From Malachius bipustulatus (taxonomy: Eukaryota > Arthropoda > Insecta > Coleoptera > Melyridae): a DNA stretch of 64,000 bases. Position 1 is the first letter of the stretch. Each line of letters opens with the position of its first letter. The DNA is taken from NCBI GenBank assembly GCA_910589415.1, contig OU342638.1, positions 39,343,579 to 39,407,578 on the forward strand. The letters run 5' to 3'. Positions 12,851-24,259 of the stretch are shown here, one piece after another. The translations under genes were made by a program, and so were the position numbers. The notes under the pieces are model-generated. The model saw only the letters and a program-made list of their open reading frames with translations, was not told the DNA's origin and did not search any database.

Positions 12851-13500
12851 ATGGGATTTCAATTCAAATCGAGACGACTTAATTGACGTGACGTCTTTTT
12901 ATTCGACATAATTTGTACCGTTTGAAAGACAATTTGACATAAGCCATCTGTCATATCCTGATAACAACATAAACTCCCTGAATTTGAATAAAAAATCAGA
13001 TTCAATGTAGGATTTGGAGATACCAGAAGATGAAGATAGAGCCCGCTGAGACTTCATCCCGATCCATTAATAACGCTAATTGACAAGTGACAGGGCGAGT
13101 TGTTCATTTTTTTATTCATAAACCATTTGATTCCTTTTAAATTAATTAACAACATCTTCAGGTTTATGTTCGCTCTGCGCTGCAGGTTCGTTTGTTCGTT
13201 CGTTCGTTCGGGGATTTTGTACGTTTCCAGCCAGCCTAGCTCCCCATTCATTCATAATCCACCTTCTATGTCCGTCTCGGTCGCGCACGTTTGCCGCCGA
13301 GCGTCGCCTACGGCGAAAGAGCGAGAGAGGAACGGTCGGCTTTTATGCCGTGGTAACGACGGCAGCTGACGGTACTTTGGACTTTTCAGGTCTCCAGAGG
13401 CAGACCCCCGTCTTTATGTTCCAAATAGTGAGTAGTGAGAGCAATTTTATTTGATTGAAAATATTTATCGAATTTGACTGGATATTGGTAAATAATCGCT
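12850..13500. other. Non-coding; GC-rich segment at 13.25-13.43 kb
   Basis: No gene supported. Bases 13,190-13,430 hold TTCGTTCG repeats and a CpG-rich stretch, ending near a CAGGTCTCCAGAG. An 89-codon plus-strand frame covers part of it but has no recognisable domain. It could be a promoter or a non-coding exon; this is unproven. Confidence 0.35.
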
Positions 13501-13890
13501 TATTTTCAATATAACACCCTGTATATTATGGTATTTTCGGATTCCCTTACAAACGCTCGTCTGGTTTGATGGGTCACACTTGGTATCTGAGAGGTGTCGT
13601 TTTTGCGAAATTATCGTTTTTTTGATATAATTCCTAATCTGCTTGTAACATGGCTATTTTATATGGATACGGAACACCCTGTATCTTATCGCATTTTTGG
13701 ATTAATCAGATAATTCTAGTCTGACCTAATATGTCGCACTAGCATGAAGGGTTATCGTTTTTGCGCGCTAGTGATTTTTTTCTTAAATATCAAATAAATC
13801 GCTAATAACTTCGCTATTTCATACAGAACACCCTGTATATTATTGTATTTTCGTATTCCTCTACAAGCGCTCGTCTGATTTAACGTGTCA
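13500..13890. repeat. CACCCTGTAT repeats, including inverted 151-bp satellite copy
   Basis: AACACCCTGTATATTATGG at about 13,512, GAACACCCTGTATCTTATCGC at 13,673 and GAACACCCTGTATATTATTG at 13,826 mark three units. The middle one carries AATCAGATAATTCTAGTCTGACC, the inverse of the 5.6-8.1 kb satellite. The outer ones match the ~412-bp family (CGCTCGTCTGATTTAACGTGTCACAC). Confidence 0.8.
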
Positions 13891-15960
13891 CACTGCAGCC
13901 TTAAGTGGCGTGGTTCAAGAGTTAAAGCCGGATTTGTTAGTTACACTAAAGGCAGCTACGCTCTAAAAATTTATTATTATTGATTTCACATTTTTTGTTA
14001 ATTTAGGGCTGAAATAGCTCAATAAGGGGCGATTTCGATCGAGTTGAGTGACATTTGCGTCAGTAGGTAGGTAGCTGCCTCCACGCGCGGCCTTCAAACC
14101 CTCCAGTAATTGATGACACCAGCTTTGAACGTTGCTCTAGAGGGCCTCGCTGCGTCTCTCTCGTTCATTCTCTCTCGCTCTTCGTCGCTGTGGGCTCGTC
14201 CTAGAGCAAGAACGCTGCCCGGGGGAGTCGTTATTATCTCTTACCTCGTTTTGGGCTATAAAAAAATTTCTTAAAAAATTAGATTTTTTCTTTTAGTGTC
14301 CTTAGGGGAGTGTAAGGTGGGTATAAATTTTAAGAGGGTTTTGGCTGGGTTTAATTGGTAAGGGCGATTTTAGAAGAGCGCTTCCCTCTGTGGGTGCGTG
14401 CGCTCTGAGAGCGGACCTCTCTGTTATGTTCCGGCTTATATACAACCGCGACCCTCGGGCACATGCCACAGAGGAGAGATAAGCTCGGGGTTGTCGAAGA
14501 AATCGAGGTAGGTAGGTAGGCGATCTGGTTCCTTCATTATTATATACATATATAATAAAAGTACAGGGAGAGAGTTGTCGTTTCAGTTGTCTCGGCTTGT
14601 TTACCTTTCTCGCTCCCTTTTCCCTCACCTCGCAGTCTTTTATAGACTATGCGTGACCACTTTGACGTTTTAATGACATTTCAATTTGATAGTTCTAGCT
14701 CTAGTCTTCTTTAGAGTCTTTGGTGATAATGACTTATATAAGTGATAAGTGACAAGTGACAGTTGACAAGTGCAGCAATAATCGATCCGATTTAGGTGAG
14801 TATCATGAAAAAAAACACGTGGCAATGATGCAATTTAATTAAGACAGCGTTGCCAAGCTTCATACAATTAATCAGATTAATTTTTTTGCACTTATTTGTT
14901 TACGAATTTTTGCTTGCGGTATTTTCAGAAAGACCGGTAAGTACAACACGACACGAATTGCGCGTCTTTTAATTAAAATGATGGTTGAGCTCAACGAAGA
15001 TTTACTCAACGATCGAGCGGGGAAAAACCACTTTTCCCCGTCCTAAAGCGTCCCGGAAACATCCGCTTCTTCTCTCGTATAGCTAGGTAAGTGTAAGGGC
15101 ACATTACAACCCCCGGAACTCGGCGATAAGAGAAGTTTTACTCCGTTTTACCGCTTAATAAATAGTCTCTCGACTATAAACCAATCTGACACCTGTTGCG
15201 CACCTCTTTCTTTATACTTCCAGCTTCCACCCCCCGGCAGGGTTTCTATATTTTATATATAAACCCCGGCACTTATACGTGACCATTACGACGTCAGTAA
15301 GAAGTCCATTATTATATTCGTCACCCTTCGAATATACGACATGATTCACCCCCGCGCGTTGGCGTTTCTATAACTATTAAGGGTAGGTAATTTGGACTCA
15401 AATAATGAACATCAATATCTCTGCTCAATAATAGATGATGTAAGTTCGAGGGAGTAATGCTGCTTTTAGGATTTTTTACTGATATTTGTTAGGGAACGAT
15501 GTACTACATATAAGTTTGAACTGTCAGCTGGCTTTTAGAGACGTCATTTGTCAAATTACAGCCTTGAAACTAACCGTGTAAGTTAAATGAATAATTAGAT
15601 AAATAATTGATGTGCAGTGTAGTGTTGGAATTTTTTTTTATAAATATAATTATTTAACTGAGTCTGAGATTACGTTACAAATGAACGGCCTCATCCCATG
15701 GGAAATATGGCCATCAGGACCTCAAAGTATACCCGAGCTATGACGCGCATGCTTACTAGAAATTTTGTCAATTTGCTTTCAGCTACCATTGTCAATCTGT
15801 CAAAAGAAGATTGTTAAGTTTTGCTTATGAAAATCGCGCTTTGCTGCTAGTCTAAAACGTCAAAATACCACCCTGTCAGTGTCATATCTAATTAGACAAT
15901 TGACAATATCATGGTGTCCCTTATTACCTACTTGTCACTTGTCAGTTGTCACTTATGAGT
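13890..15960. other. Unique non-coding DNA with GAGAG-type patches
   Basis: About 2 kb without a supportable gene. Bases 14,080-14,240 and 14,380-14,640 are GC-richer and hold CTCTCTCG and CGCTCTTCG runs (GAGAG on the other strand). Bases 15,000-15,360 are another unique, moderately GC-rich patch. A 108-codon minus-strand frame (14,302-14,628) shows no domain. Enhancers or Polycomb/GAGA elements of the downstream Psc gene are possible, as inference only. Confidence 0.35.
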
Positions 15961-16740
15961 GGTTATTTCTTGACTTGTGAAAATTTGAGAGGAAACAGCG
16001 ATTTCTGAATTTCTATGTAACTATTGGTCCTTCGAACCGGATTCAGTCGGTTGTATTCAAAGCTTACCACACGGTTAATATTACGCAAAAGAATAAAAAT
16101 TAGACAATTTCTTCTCAAAATACGCAAATTGATTAAAAAATACGCAGATTGATACGAAAATGAGAATTCCAACCGCAGTTGAACGATTGGTCCTTCGAGC
16201 CGGATTCGATTTTCGCATAGTCAAATTTTTAGTAGAAATAATAATTTTTTTTCAATGACGCCAACAAAGCCATAGAAAAAATAAATAAAATCCGTCTCAA
16301 AATGTCAAAATTGAAGACGAAACGTCAAAATTTGAGAGAATCCTTTTTCAAAATGAGATGTTAAAACGATAATTTCAACTGCAAAAAAATTCACTGAACG
16401 ATTGGTCCTTCGAGCCGGATTCGATTTTTGTATCTTCATTTTTTTTTCGATTTTCAATTTTTTTTTATTTTATTATTTGACAATTTTGATATTAATGACG
16501 CAAACAAATTAAAAAAGGCAAAATTCGTGCCAAAATATTACAAAATAGCTTGACGATTGGCCAATTTTGATCATTATTCGATCATTGGATTGGTTTTATC
16601 ATCAATTTGATCACGATCAACCATCAAATAACGATCAATTTTGATTTAGTGTATGGTCAAAATTTGAGCGAAAACAGCGATTCCTGAATTTCTATGTAAC
16701 TAATTGATCCTTCGAGCCGGATCAACTCTTTCTTAGGTAC
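15960..16740. repeat. Degenerate repeat with TTGGTCCTTCGAGCCGGATTC
   Basis: The word TGGTCCTTCGAGCCGGAT (or a one-base variant) appears near 16,026, 16,189, 16,402 and, as TGATCCTTCGAGCCGGAT, near 16,706. A companion, AACAGCGATT(T/C)CTGAATTTCTATG, occurs at about 15,996 and 16,675. Spacing of 160-300 bases and strong divergence suggest old copies of one element. The element class is unknown. Confidence 0.55.
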
Positions 16741-17360
16741 TAGATAATGACTAATATCAAGCAAAAGGGTATAAGTACAAATAAAATAAATAGATAATTA
16801 GATAGGTAAATAAGCTTTATAGGTATACAGGGAGGTAAGAATAATACCTAATATGTATACTGATGATGGAGGGTGGCTTCACTTCACTTCACTTCACTCA
16901 CTCTCTCACTCACTCGCATGCACGTAATAATAATAATAATAATAATAAGTAGGTAGGTAAGAAAGCGCGCGTAAAGATCGATGCGAAAGTTCCCTATCGC
17001 ATTAGTTTTATAATAAGCCCTAAGGACTCTGCTCGCGGGGTTGATGCGCTTTCCACGATCAGTCGTTCGGTGCTGGTGCTGGTGCTGGTTGCACAGACTT
17101 TTTTTTTACTTTCACGCCCCCAACCTGCTCAAAGGCGAATCTAAAGCATTTATTTTATTAAAAACAATAAAAAACAGAAATATATCAAACCGAATCGCGC
17201 TTTTATGAAATTTCCTTTTTTTTAAGCTCTGATGATGGTTTTCGAAGATTCGAAACGCGGCAAAAAAATTCTGGTGTAGGTATTGGAACCTATTACCTAT
17301 GTATGTATAGGTACTTGATATTAATAGGTACATAACCGGTTCACGGTTATTGTAAATTTG
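16740..17360. other. Non-coding; microsatellites and possible initiator
   Basis: Holds (CACTT)n at 16,880, (AAT)n at 16,925-16,948 and a (GGTGCT)n run at 17,068. The sequence GATCAGTCGTTCGGTGC at about 17,058 resembles an arthropod initiator (TCAGT) start site, but no exon can be tied to it. The 73-codon minus-strand frame is unsupported. Confidence 0.35.
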
Positions 17361-18908
17361 GTTAATTGGTTAAATAATGGCCTTGGCGCACTTGCGCATT
17401 TAGTCAGCTAGGTATAGATTCAGTAGATTTTAAGAATGAGTTTCCTATATGCATGTAGATATTATTGTCAGTTGTCATCGTGACTGTTATGCCGGAATCA
17501 GAAAATTGTAGACGATTTGTCATGGTGTCATATTATGAAGAAGAAAAGAAGAACAAAATTGGAGAATTTTAACCCATCTTTTCTTGTCAATGACGTATAG
17601 GTAGGTATAACAAATGGCATAGAAAATATATCCGCATCAGTCAAGGCGAGAAAAATATACCTGTATACCTATTTAGCCATACATTAGATGGCTAAATGCA
17701 CGAGTGCGCGAAGACCATATTATTAAAAAAAATATTCATCTACATACCTATACTTCTTCGATAATGGTCTTCACGCATTTGCGCATTTAGTCACCTATAG
17801 ATTCAGTATAAATTAGGATACCTATAAATTCTAAGAAATTTTTTCTTCGAGAAAAAAGGCTCGTTTTACATTTTATTTGACCCATACCTACACCCTACAC
17901 ACACTTCGTGTTAATGAAACGTCATGTCATTTCTCAAATCAAATATTGTCTGCTCTACGGTATTTTTAGAAATAAGGGCGGGAATTTTCCCATGCAATTA
18001 AAACTTATAAGAAGAACATATTATAACTAATGCGTGACTAAATGCACAAGTGTGCGAAGGTCATTAATAATAAAAAAATTCTTCTTATAACTAGGTATAT
18101 ACTTCTTCGATACTTTAATAATGGCCTTTGAACGCCTTCGCATTATTTAGCCGGGAAAAAAATTTCGCAATTAAAACTAGAAAAAGATAGCCTGGCTAAA
18201 TGCACAAGTATGCGAACGTCATTAATTAAAAAAAAAACTATTTTTCTTATACCTACCAACTTACTTCTTTTGGATCCTTTAATAATGGCATGGCCTTCAC
18301 ACGTTTTCGGCTTTAGCCAGGAAATTAATTTCACAATTAAAACTAAAAGAAAATAGCCTGGCTAAATGCACAGGTGTGCGAAGGTCATCTAGTTAAAAAA
18401 AACTGTTCTCCTTATATATAGGTACCTACTTCTTCGATATACTTTAATAGGTAATGTCCTTTGACACATTAGCATTTAGTCAGGAAATACATTTTCCACT
18501 TAAAACTAGAAGCACAGAACATAGCCTGGTTAAATGCACAAGTGTGCGAAGGTCATTTATTAAAAGGAAAAACTATTTTTTAATAATGCATGGCCTTCAC
18601 ACGTTTTCGGCTTTAGCCATGCGTGCAGGAAATTAAGTTCACAATTAAAATTAGAAGAAAATAGTCTGGCTAAATGCACAAGTGTACAAATAAGGTCATT
18701 AGGTAATAAAAAAAATTCTTATATACCTACCTACTTCGATACCTAAATAATCTCCTTCGCACGCTTTGCTTTGGCAGTTATAGTCAGGTCAATAAATTCC
18801 CCAAATAAAACTAGAAAAACATAGCCTGGCTAAATGCACAAATATGCAAAGGTCATTGCCTAATTAAAAAAAAAACTATTCTTCTTTTAACTTGCCTATA
18901 CCTACATA
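17360..18908. repeat. ~175-bp satellite with internal inverted arms (left part)
   Basis: Units carry one arm reading AATGGCCTTCGCACGC..TTTCGCATTTAGCCAGG and, later in the unit, its near-inverse GCCTGGCTAAATGCACAAGTGTGCGAAGGTCATT. Arm 1 copies lie near 17,375, 17,762, 18,120, 18,292, 18,470, 18,593 and 18,760; arm 2 copies near 17,690, 18,025, 18,195, 18,365, 18,530, 18,670 and 18,835. Because both arms occur in every unit, each could form a hairpin. The array resumes immediately beyond the P element at 24,268. Confidence 0.8.
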
Positions 18909-18916
18909 CTTAATAT
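18909..18916. repeat. Target-site duplication, left (CTTAATAT)
   Basis: Eight bases directly before the left TIR, identical to those following the right TIR. Confidence 0.85.
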
Positions 18917-18965
18917 TATAGCTACTCTATATAGGACAGCTGACTCGTCCGCCATTACGGGTCCA
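18917..18965 (+). repeat. P element left terminal inverted repeat, 49 bp
   Basis: Matches the reverse complement of 24,211-24,259 at 45 of 49 positions. The inner 28 bases, beginning AGCTGACTCGTCC and ending GGGTCCA, are identical; the four mismatches are all in the outer 21. Confidence 0.9.
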
Positions 18966-19058
18966 GAATTCCATAGCCATAGTTACTGTAACACGCGTTA
19001 AGGCGGTTTTTTAGCTTCTATTTTTATTAATAAGTGATTATTGTTGATAGTAAAAACA

Positions 19059-22000
19059 ATGACTGGTTGTTCAGCTCCCAATTGTACTGCACATTCAAAT
19101 AAAGGTGACAAGTTTCATAGGTAAGAAAGTAGTATAATCATGATAAATTAATGAATAGATCAATATCTTTAACTTAACCTAATACTATTCCAGTATTTAA
19201 TTTCTAATTCCTGTAATTAATTTTATATGAAATTAATCATCCTTTCTTTCTACTACCATTTAAAGGTTCCCTACAGACCTTGAAAGACGAAAGAGGTGGT
19301 TAATAAATTGTAGAAGAGCAAAGTGGAATCCAAAACCAAATGACCGTTTGTGTTCAGTGAGTATCTACTAAAGCAGGGCTTGTATTTTTTTGCAAACACC
19401 TCATTAGTATATTTTTATTAAAGTAGTAGGTCTTCTACAGTGATTAAGTTTCATACATTTATAATGATTAATACCTACCTATACTTATTTATTTTTAGAA
19501 ACATTTTGAAGATTCTCAATATGAGCAGCACAGGCAAGATGGAAAAAGACAATTGAAACCTCTCGCAGTTCCAACAATATTTGATGTGCCGAATCCACCA
19601 AAAAAGCTCAGTGGAATTAGAACATTACCTAAAAGAGTGAGTGAAACAAATAAATTGTTTTATGTTCTTGTAGTTATCCAGCTAATTCAACCCCGCTGTT
19701 TACATGAATCACATGTTGAAAAATTTACTGTCGTTTCTATGCTTTATGACAAGTGCATCACTCCATTCATTAAACCAATACTGGATAGTTAGACTGCGGG
19801 GTCATTATTGGAATGAGCGGCATGGGTATAGGGCGAAATGGCTTATACTATCGGATAGCTTGTGTCTCTAGGAGTATCAAGGTACCATTGAATTTTTGCG
19901 CCAGCAAGTAATAGTCGAGAAATAAGGCCTTAAAGTTTCATCCTTGCCCTAATACGCGTATATTCGTACAGATGTGCTCGAACAGGAAGCTGGCACTCCG
20001 TCGGACACACGACGATGGAGTGCGTGCTTCCCGTTCGAGCGTATATATACAAACACACATATTAGGGCAAGGATGACACTTTAAGGCCTTATTTCTCGAC
20101 TATTACTTGCCGCCGCAAAAATTCAATGGTACCTTGATACTCCTAGAGACACTATCCGATAGTATAAGCCATTTCGCCCTATACTCATGCCGCTCATCTC
20201 CATAATTACCGACTGCGGAGATCATTGGATAATCATTTTTAATAAGCATTCTAGCACTCCACCCAGAGAGTTATAGTTGGACCAGAGATATATCGAAACG
20301 ACTTCTGTCATTTTATAAATTTTTGGATTATTGAAATATTGTGAAGTCATAAAATATGACAGTTTAACAATTAGATCATTTCGTTATATCTCTTGGTCGA
20401 CTATACTATCATAGCCCGTTTTCAAGGTAACACTTGTGGTCAGTCTCACGATAGCTGCTCTCAACTATCTCGTCGAACGTGATGGTAATTAGTTTATTTA
20501 TGTTACAGGAATGTATACCATTAAATATTCACGTTCTGGAAAATAATGGTAACGATAACGAAAATATAAACATTGCAACAGTGAATGACTGTCGACATTG
20601 CATTGAGCTGGAAAATGAAATTTTGAAGTTGAAAGATACAGTGAAAACACTCAAAGAGGAATTGGCAAACGAAAATGCAAAAACAAAATTTTTAAGCAAT
20701 GAGCAAAAAAAAAATTCTCTTCTGGGACCAAAGTTTATTACCAAATGGAGTAAGGAAGGCATAATAATGGGTCTGAAAATGAGATTTGCTTTAGGCAAAA
20801 ATGGATATACCTATTTACGTGGCACAGGTTATCCATTGCCTTCATATTCCACCCTCAACAAAAGAGTTCAACATGTTGATGTTGATTTTGGTATTTTGAA
20901 ACCAATCATTGAGTTACTAAAATCCAAAATCTCTTCAATGAGCCCTATTGAAAAAGATTGCTCTCTGATGATCGACGAGATGGAGATCTCAGGAGATTTA
21001 GATTTCGATAAACCAAAAAAAAAATTTGTAGGGCAAGTAACTTTGGGTGACAGATGTAAAAGAGGAAATCATTTAACTGTCGTGGCTCTGAGAGGGTTAA
21101 ATACTTCCTGGAAACAAGTGGTGGCTTTTCATGTCACAGGTCCGTCAACAACAGGAACTGACATGAAAAATTTTATTATAGAAGTAATTGAGTCCGTGAC
21201 AATGGCTGGTCTTCATGTGAGGTCAGTTGTTTCTGACATGGGTGGCAACAACAAAGCGCTTTGGGCAGAGCTTAACGTAAAAGTGTCCAAGTTGGAGAGA
21301 AAATGTGATTTTCATGCGTCCGGTGAAGATATAAATGTCATGGCAGATGTTCCTCATCTCTTAAAGAATTGGAAATCTGCTCTGCTTTCCTCTGACATTT
21401 ATTTGCCCAATGAAATTGTTGCGGGTGAAAACTTACCAACGAATGTGGTAAATGGTAAATATGTTCTTGACCTTTTCAAAGTAGAGTCTGAACAAGACAG
21501 CCATCTCAAGTCTCTATACCATTTATCCAGTGATATTTTGTATCCTACTCAATTTTCCAAAATGCATGTAGGAAAAGCTATGAAGTTTATTTCTATTAAA
21601 ACGGCTGGAGCACTAGACACTGCTGTAGCTCAAAAAATTTTGCCAAAAGAAGCATCTTCAACTGCATGGTTTATACGCCTTCTGGTGAAGTGGTTTGAAT
21701 TAACTAACTCTAGAAAAAGATGCACATCTGTAACTTCAAGAAACTTTGCTAGCAAAGAGAAATTTTTGATGAATTTTGTAAATATAATCCAAGGCACCGT
21801 CATCAAGAAGGGATGGAAACCACTAAACACGGGCAGCATTTTAAGTACATTGTCTTTTTTAAATGTTGCGAAGTCATGCCTTGATAGAGGCTACAAATTC
21901 ATTTTGGGTAAGGCTATATTTTTTTTATGTTTTTTATTATTTCATTAATTTAATTTCTTATTTTCAGGGTCTCGGCTAAGTCAGGATGGACTTGAAAACA

Positions 22001-22764
22001 TATTTTCTAGAGTGAGAAGGAAATGCGGGATGAAACCTTCTGCATTAGACGCTAGAAAAGCTGTCAAACTAATTTGTTTGTCGCAGTATATTTCCGACAT
22101 AAATAATACAAATTATTGTTCCGACAGCGATTTTTTTTTGCTGGATTATGAAGTGGTTGCAGGAAACCCTGTGCAAACTGATAATTCTGATATTAACAAT
22201 ACTGATGAGTCACTAGATTACAAGGTAGTTGCGGTTGCAGAAAATTCTGTTGAAAATGATACTCTTACTGAGCAGAATATATCTATTGATAATTTTAATA
22301 ATCAAGAAAGAACAAATATTTATTATATAGCCGGCAGCTGCATAAAATTTATTTTTTCTAAAGACAATATATGTGACACTTGTAAGAATTTTATTTTACC
22401 GCCATATTCTGTTGACATGGATCACGATTACGTGTTATCTGATTCCATTTTGACGGACTGCTGCAATCTAGGAGGACTTCTAAAACCATCACAGGCAGTT
22501 ATTAATTTATTGCTGGCAGCAGAAAGTTGTATTCAAAAGTTTAAAGTTGAACTGCTTGGTGGTAATATGTCGATGAGGCAAATTGAAGATTTCAGCTGTC
22601 ATAAATTAAACGATTTATTCCCATCGTGTTGCCATATAGTAACAAAAATTTTGTCACGTTACACAACTGTCAGGGGTTTTTCAATCAAGAGTTCGCTTTT
22701 AGGGAAAAGAAGAGCTTTGGAAAGTTTTTCATCAAAATCGGTGAATAAAAAAACGAAGAATTGA
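19059..22764 (+). CDS. THAP-domain P element transposase (THAP9-like), five exons
   Basis: Predicted DNA-binding and DDE-type transposase for this P element. Exons: 19,059-19,120; 19,266-19,356; 19,499-19,636; 20,509-21,907; 21,968-22,764; all introns are GT..AG and phases agree, giving 2,487 nt and 828 aa. Residues 1-80 form a THAP zinc finger: C4-x4-C9, W32, C50-x2-H53 and the closing AVPTIF. A heptad-like stretch at about 128-158 is a likely dimerising coiled coil. The catalytic region follows: candidate acidic residues are D253 (in MIDEMEI), D340 (VVSDMGGNN) and E573 (LSQDGLENIF), placed by resemblance to P/THAP9 proteins; DVPHLLKNW is also family-typical. The coding exons show no stop or frameshift even though the element carries later insertions. 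A recent element, or a conserved host-used gene, are both possible. Confidence 0.88.
19800..20210. mobile_element. Palindromic 411-bp MITE in transposase intron 3
   Basis: The two halves are near-perfect reverse complements: GAGCGGCATG..GTATAGGGCGAAATGGC on the left answers GCCATTTCGCCCTATACTCATGCCGC on the right, continuing inward through TCTAGGAGTATCAAGGTACC and GGCCTTATTTCTCGAC to a centre near 20,010. Ends read GGTCATTATTGG and CCATAATTACC. Flanks are the 8-bp direct repeat GACTGCGG (19,792-19,799 and 20,211-20,218). The 8-bp duplication would fit a hAT- or P-mobilised non-autonomous element, but the ends do not match the surrounding P element. It would be spliced out with the intron. Confidence 0.85.
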
Positions 22765-22865
22765 ATCGAGTAATTAAAACGAATAATTAATTATTTAATC
22801 ATTAATATAATTATTGTTTTTTGCTACTGCTATGTAAATTACTAATAACATACCAAAAATTAAAT

Positions 22866-22878
22866 ATAACTGTCTGAA
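22866..22878. repeat. SINE target-site duplication, left copy
   Basis: AACTGTCTGAATT; recurs directly after the SINE A-tail at about 23,141. Its presence shows the LINE sequence was continuous before SINE insertion. Confidence 0.8.
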
Positions 22879-23141
22879 TTAGACTTGCGTAGCCTAGCGG
22901 TTCAGTCCGCTGCCTACCGAGCCTAAGGTCGCGAGTTCGGAACTCACCGGCTCGTGTTATTTTTCGGATGCATTTTCAAATGTATGTGAAAAATAAAACA
23001 AGCGACTGAACGTTTAAATTTAAATGGCATACTTGAGGCTGTGTGAATGAGTAAGAGCTCGAAATCCCGTGTTACCGGAGTGGAGCGACTTTGTCTTACC
23101 TACATAGTTAAGACCGATGCTCCCTCCTTTAAAAAAAAAAA
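22879..23141 (+). mobile_element. tRNA-derived SINE, with flanking duplication
   Basis: Near the 5' end is a perfect pol III A box (TAGCCTAGCGG, 22,890-22,900) and a B-box-like GAGTTCGGAAC (about 22,933-22,943), the arrangement of a tRNA-derived head. A ~180-base unrelated body and an A-run (23,131-23,141) follow. The 13-base sequence AACTGTCTGAATT is present on both sides (22,866-22,878 and 23,140-23,154, sharing the A-run edge), so it inserted as a unit into the LINE remnant. Not a functional tRNA: the cloverleaf does not close. Confidence 0.85.
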
Positions 23142-23779
23142 ACTGTCTGAATTCAAGTCTGTCGAGGCTATAATTTATATTTACAATGCCATCGTTAGAC
23201 CTATTTTGTTGTATGGATCAATTATATGGTCTCCGTCCAAAGAATATTTAGTTAATAAATTGGAATCTGTACAACATAGGTTTATCAGATACTTGTCGTA
23301 TAAACTTCGGAATCCAATGTCTTACGATGATCATTATTACTCAGCTCTAGCCTGTTCTCTAAAATTAAGCTTCATTAAATCACTACGCATGTTTATTATG
23401 ATGTATTTTGTTTATATATAGTTAAGCTTGAGCTTGTTAATTGTGACGAAATACAAGGTTTATTTGAAATAAGGGATATTCCCTACCATTTAAGGCTTAC
23501 TCGTGAACTGGCTGAGAGAGCTTCGAGTAGAAATTATATTTATCACTCAACAATACCTCGCTTGAGAAGGAAATGGAATAAAATAGTTGTTCCCTCCCAC
23601 CTATTAGGGCTTGATAATGTTTCATCATTTAAAAAGGGGCTTAAAACCCTAGTTACTAGATTTTTGTAAACCTTTATAAACCATATGATGTTTTATGATT
23701 AAATTTTTCAGTATTTATTGAAATGTATCTAAAGGGTTCCACCTGTTCACTGTAAATAAAAATAAATAAATAAAAAATA

Positions 23780-24210
23780 ACACGTAAAAAGATTTGTTTT
23801 ATTTTTTTTATCATTTTAAACAAAAAAAGTTTCTGAAAGACGTTCCTATTGTCCATTTTTTATTTAAACATGATTTTGTATTTCAGGAATATCTTTAGTA
23901 AAACTGGATATTTAGGTATTCATTAATAAGCAAAAATTATAATTTTTGCCAGGACTATTATTTAATAGTAGGTAAATCTGCAAACTAAAATTCCAAATAA
24001 AAAAAAATGTCAGCATTAAATTAGTTCAACTTTTGTTTATTATTATTATAATGTGAATGTAAAGCTCACAGAATTGACGTAGCAATAATTAATTATCAGT
24101 CTCGAGCATTGGTTTTTTACTTAAAAAAAAAGGTAAGTTTTAAAACATGCTTACAACTAAGTACAAATTACATTACTTTTGGGTATGGAATTTGAATTTG
24201 GCGCTCTAGT
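23780..24210. other. P element 3' internal region, no feature recognised
   Basis: AT-rich DNA between the LINE remnant and the right TIR. It presumably holds the original 3' end of the transposon. Several AATAAA-like words occur but none can be assigned as the transposase polyadenylation signal. Confidence 0.4.
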
Positions 24211-24259
24211 TGGACCCGTAATGGCGGACGAGTCAGCTATCCTATATAAAGGAGCTGTA
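24211..24259 (-). repeat. P element right terminal inverted repeat, 49 bp
   Basis: Inverted partner of the left TIR, starting TGGACCCGTAATGG and ending AAGGAGCTGTA on the plus strand. The perfect inner block suggests both ends may still be recognised by one transposase. Confidence 0.9.

Larger units (their letters stand above)
22850..23780 (+). mobile_element. 5'-truncated LINE remnant (reverse transcriptase C-terminus)
   Basis: From about 23,142 the plus strand encodes YIYNAIVRPILLYGSIIWSP and LESVQHRFIRYLSYK, motifs typical of the region after the reverse transcriptase domain in jockey/I/CR1-like non-LTR elements. A frame change near 23,420 leads to a second block (ELAERASSRNYIYHSTIPR ... 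SSFKKGLKTLV) ending at a stop near 23,668. The 3' end has a TAAA-rich tail (about 23,755-23,777), as in many LINEs. The 5' end is uncertain because a SINE interrupts it. It is dead: truncated and frameshifted. Confidence 0.75.
18917..24259 (+). mobile_element. Complete P-superfamily DNA transposon
   Basis: A 5,343-bp element bounded by 49-bp terminal inverted repeats and flanked by the 8-bp direct repeat CTTAATAT, the duplication length typical of P elements. It encodes one five-exon THAP/P-type transposase with no break in frame. Inside it are a 411-bp palindromic MITE (third intron), a 5'-truncated LINE and a SINE (both 3' of the coding region). It sits inside a satellite array, on both sides of which the same repeat continues. 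Compared with the classical Drosophila P element the ends begin TATA/TACA rather than CATG, so it belongs to a divergent lineage. Boundaries are supported jointly by TIRs and TSD. Confidence 0.9.

Noticed and set aside
14302..14628. 108-codon minus-strand frame
   Set aside because: Composition-driven, no start context, no family resemblance; it overlaps CT-rich simple sequence.
22883..22955. Functional tRNA gene
   Set aside because: Pol III A and B boxes are present, but the cloverleaf stems do not pair, and a SINE body, A-tail and target duplications follow.
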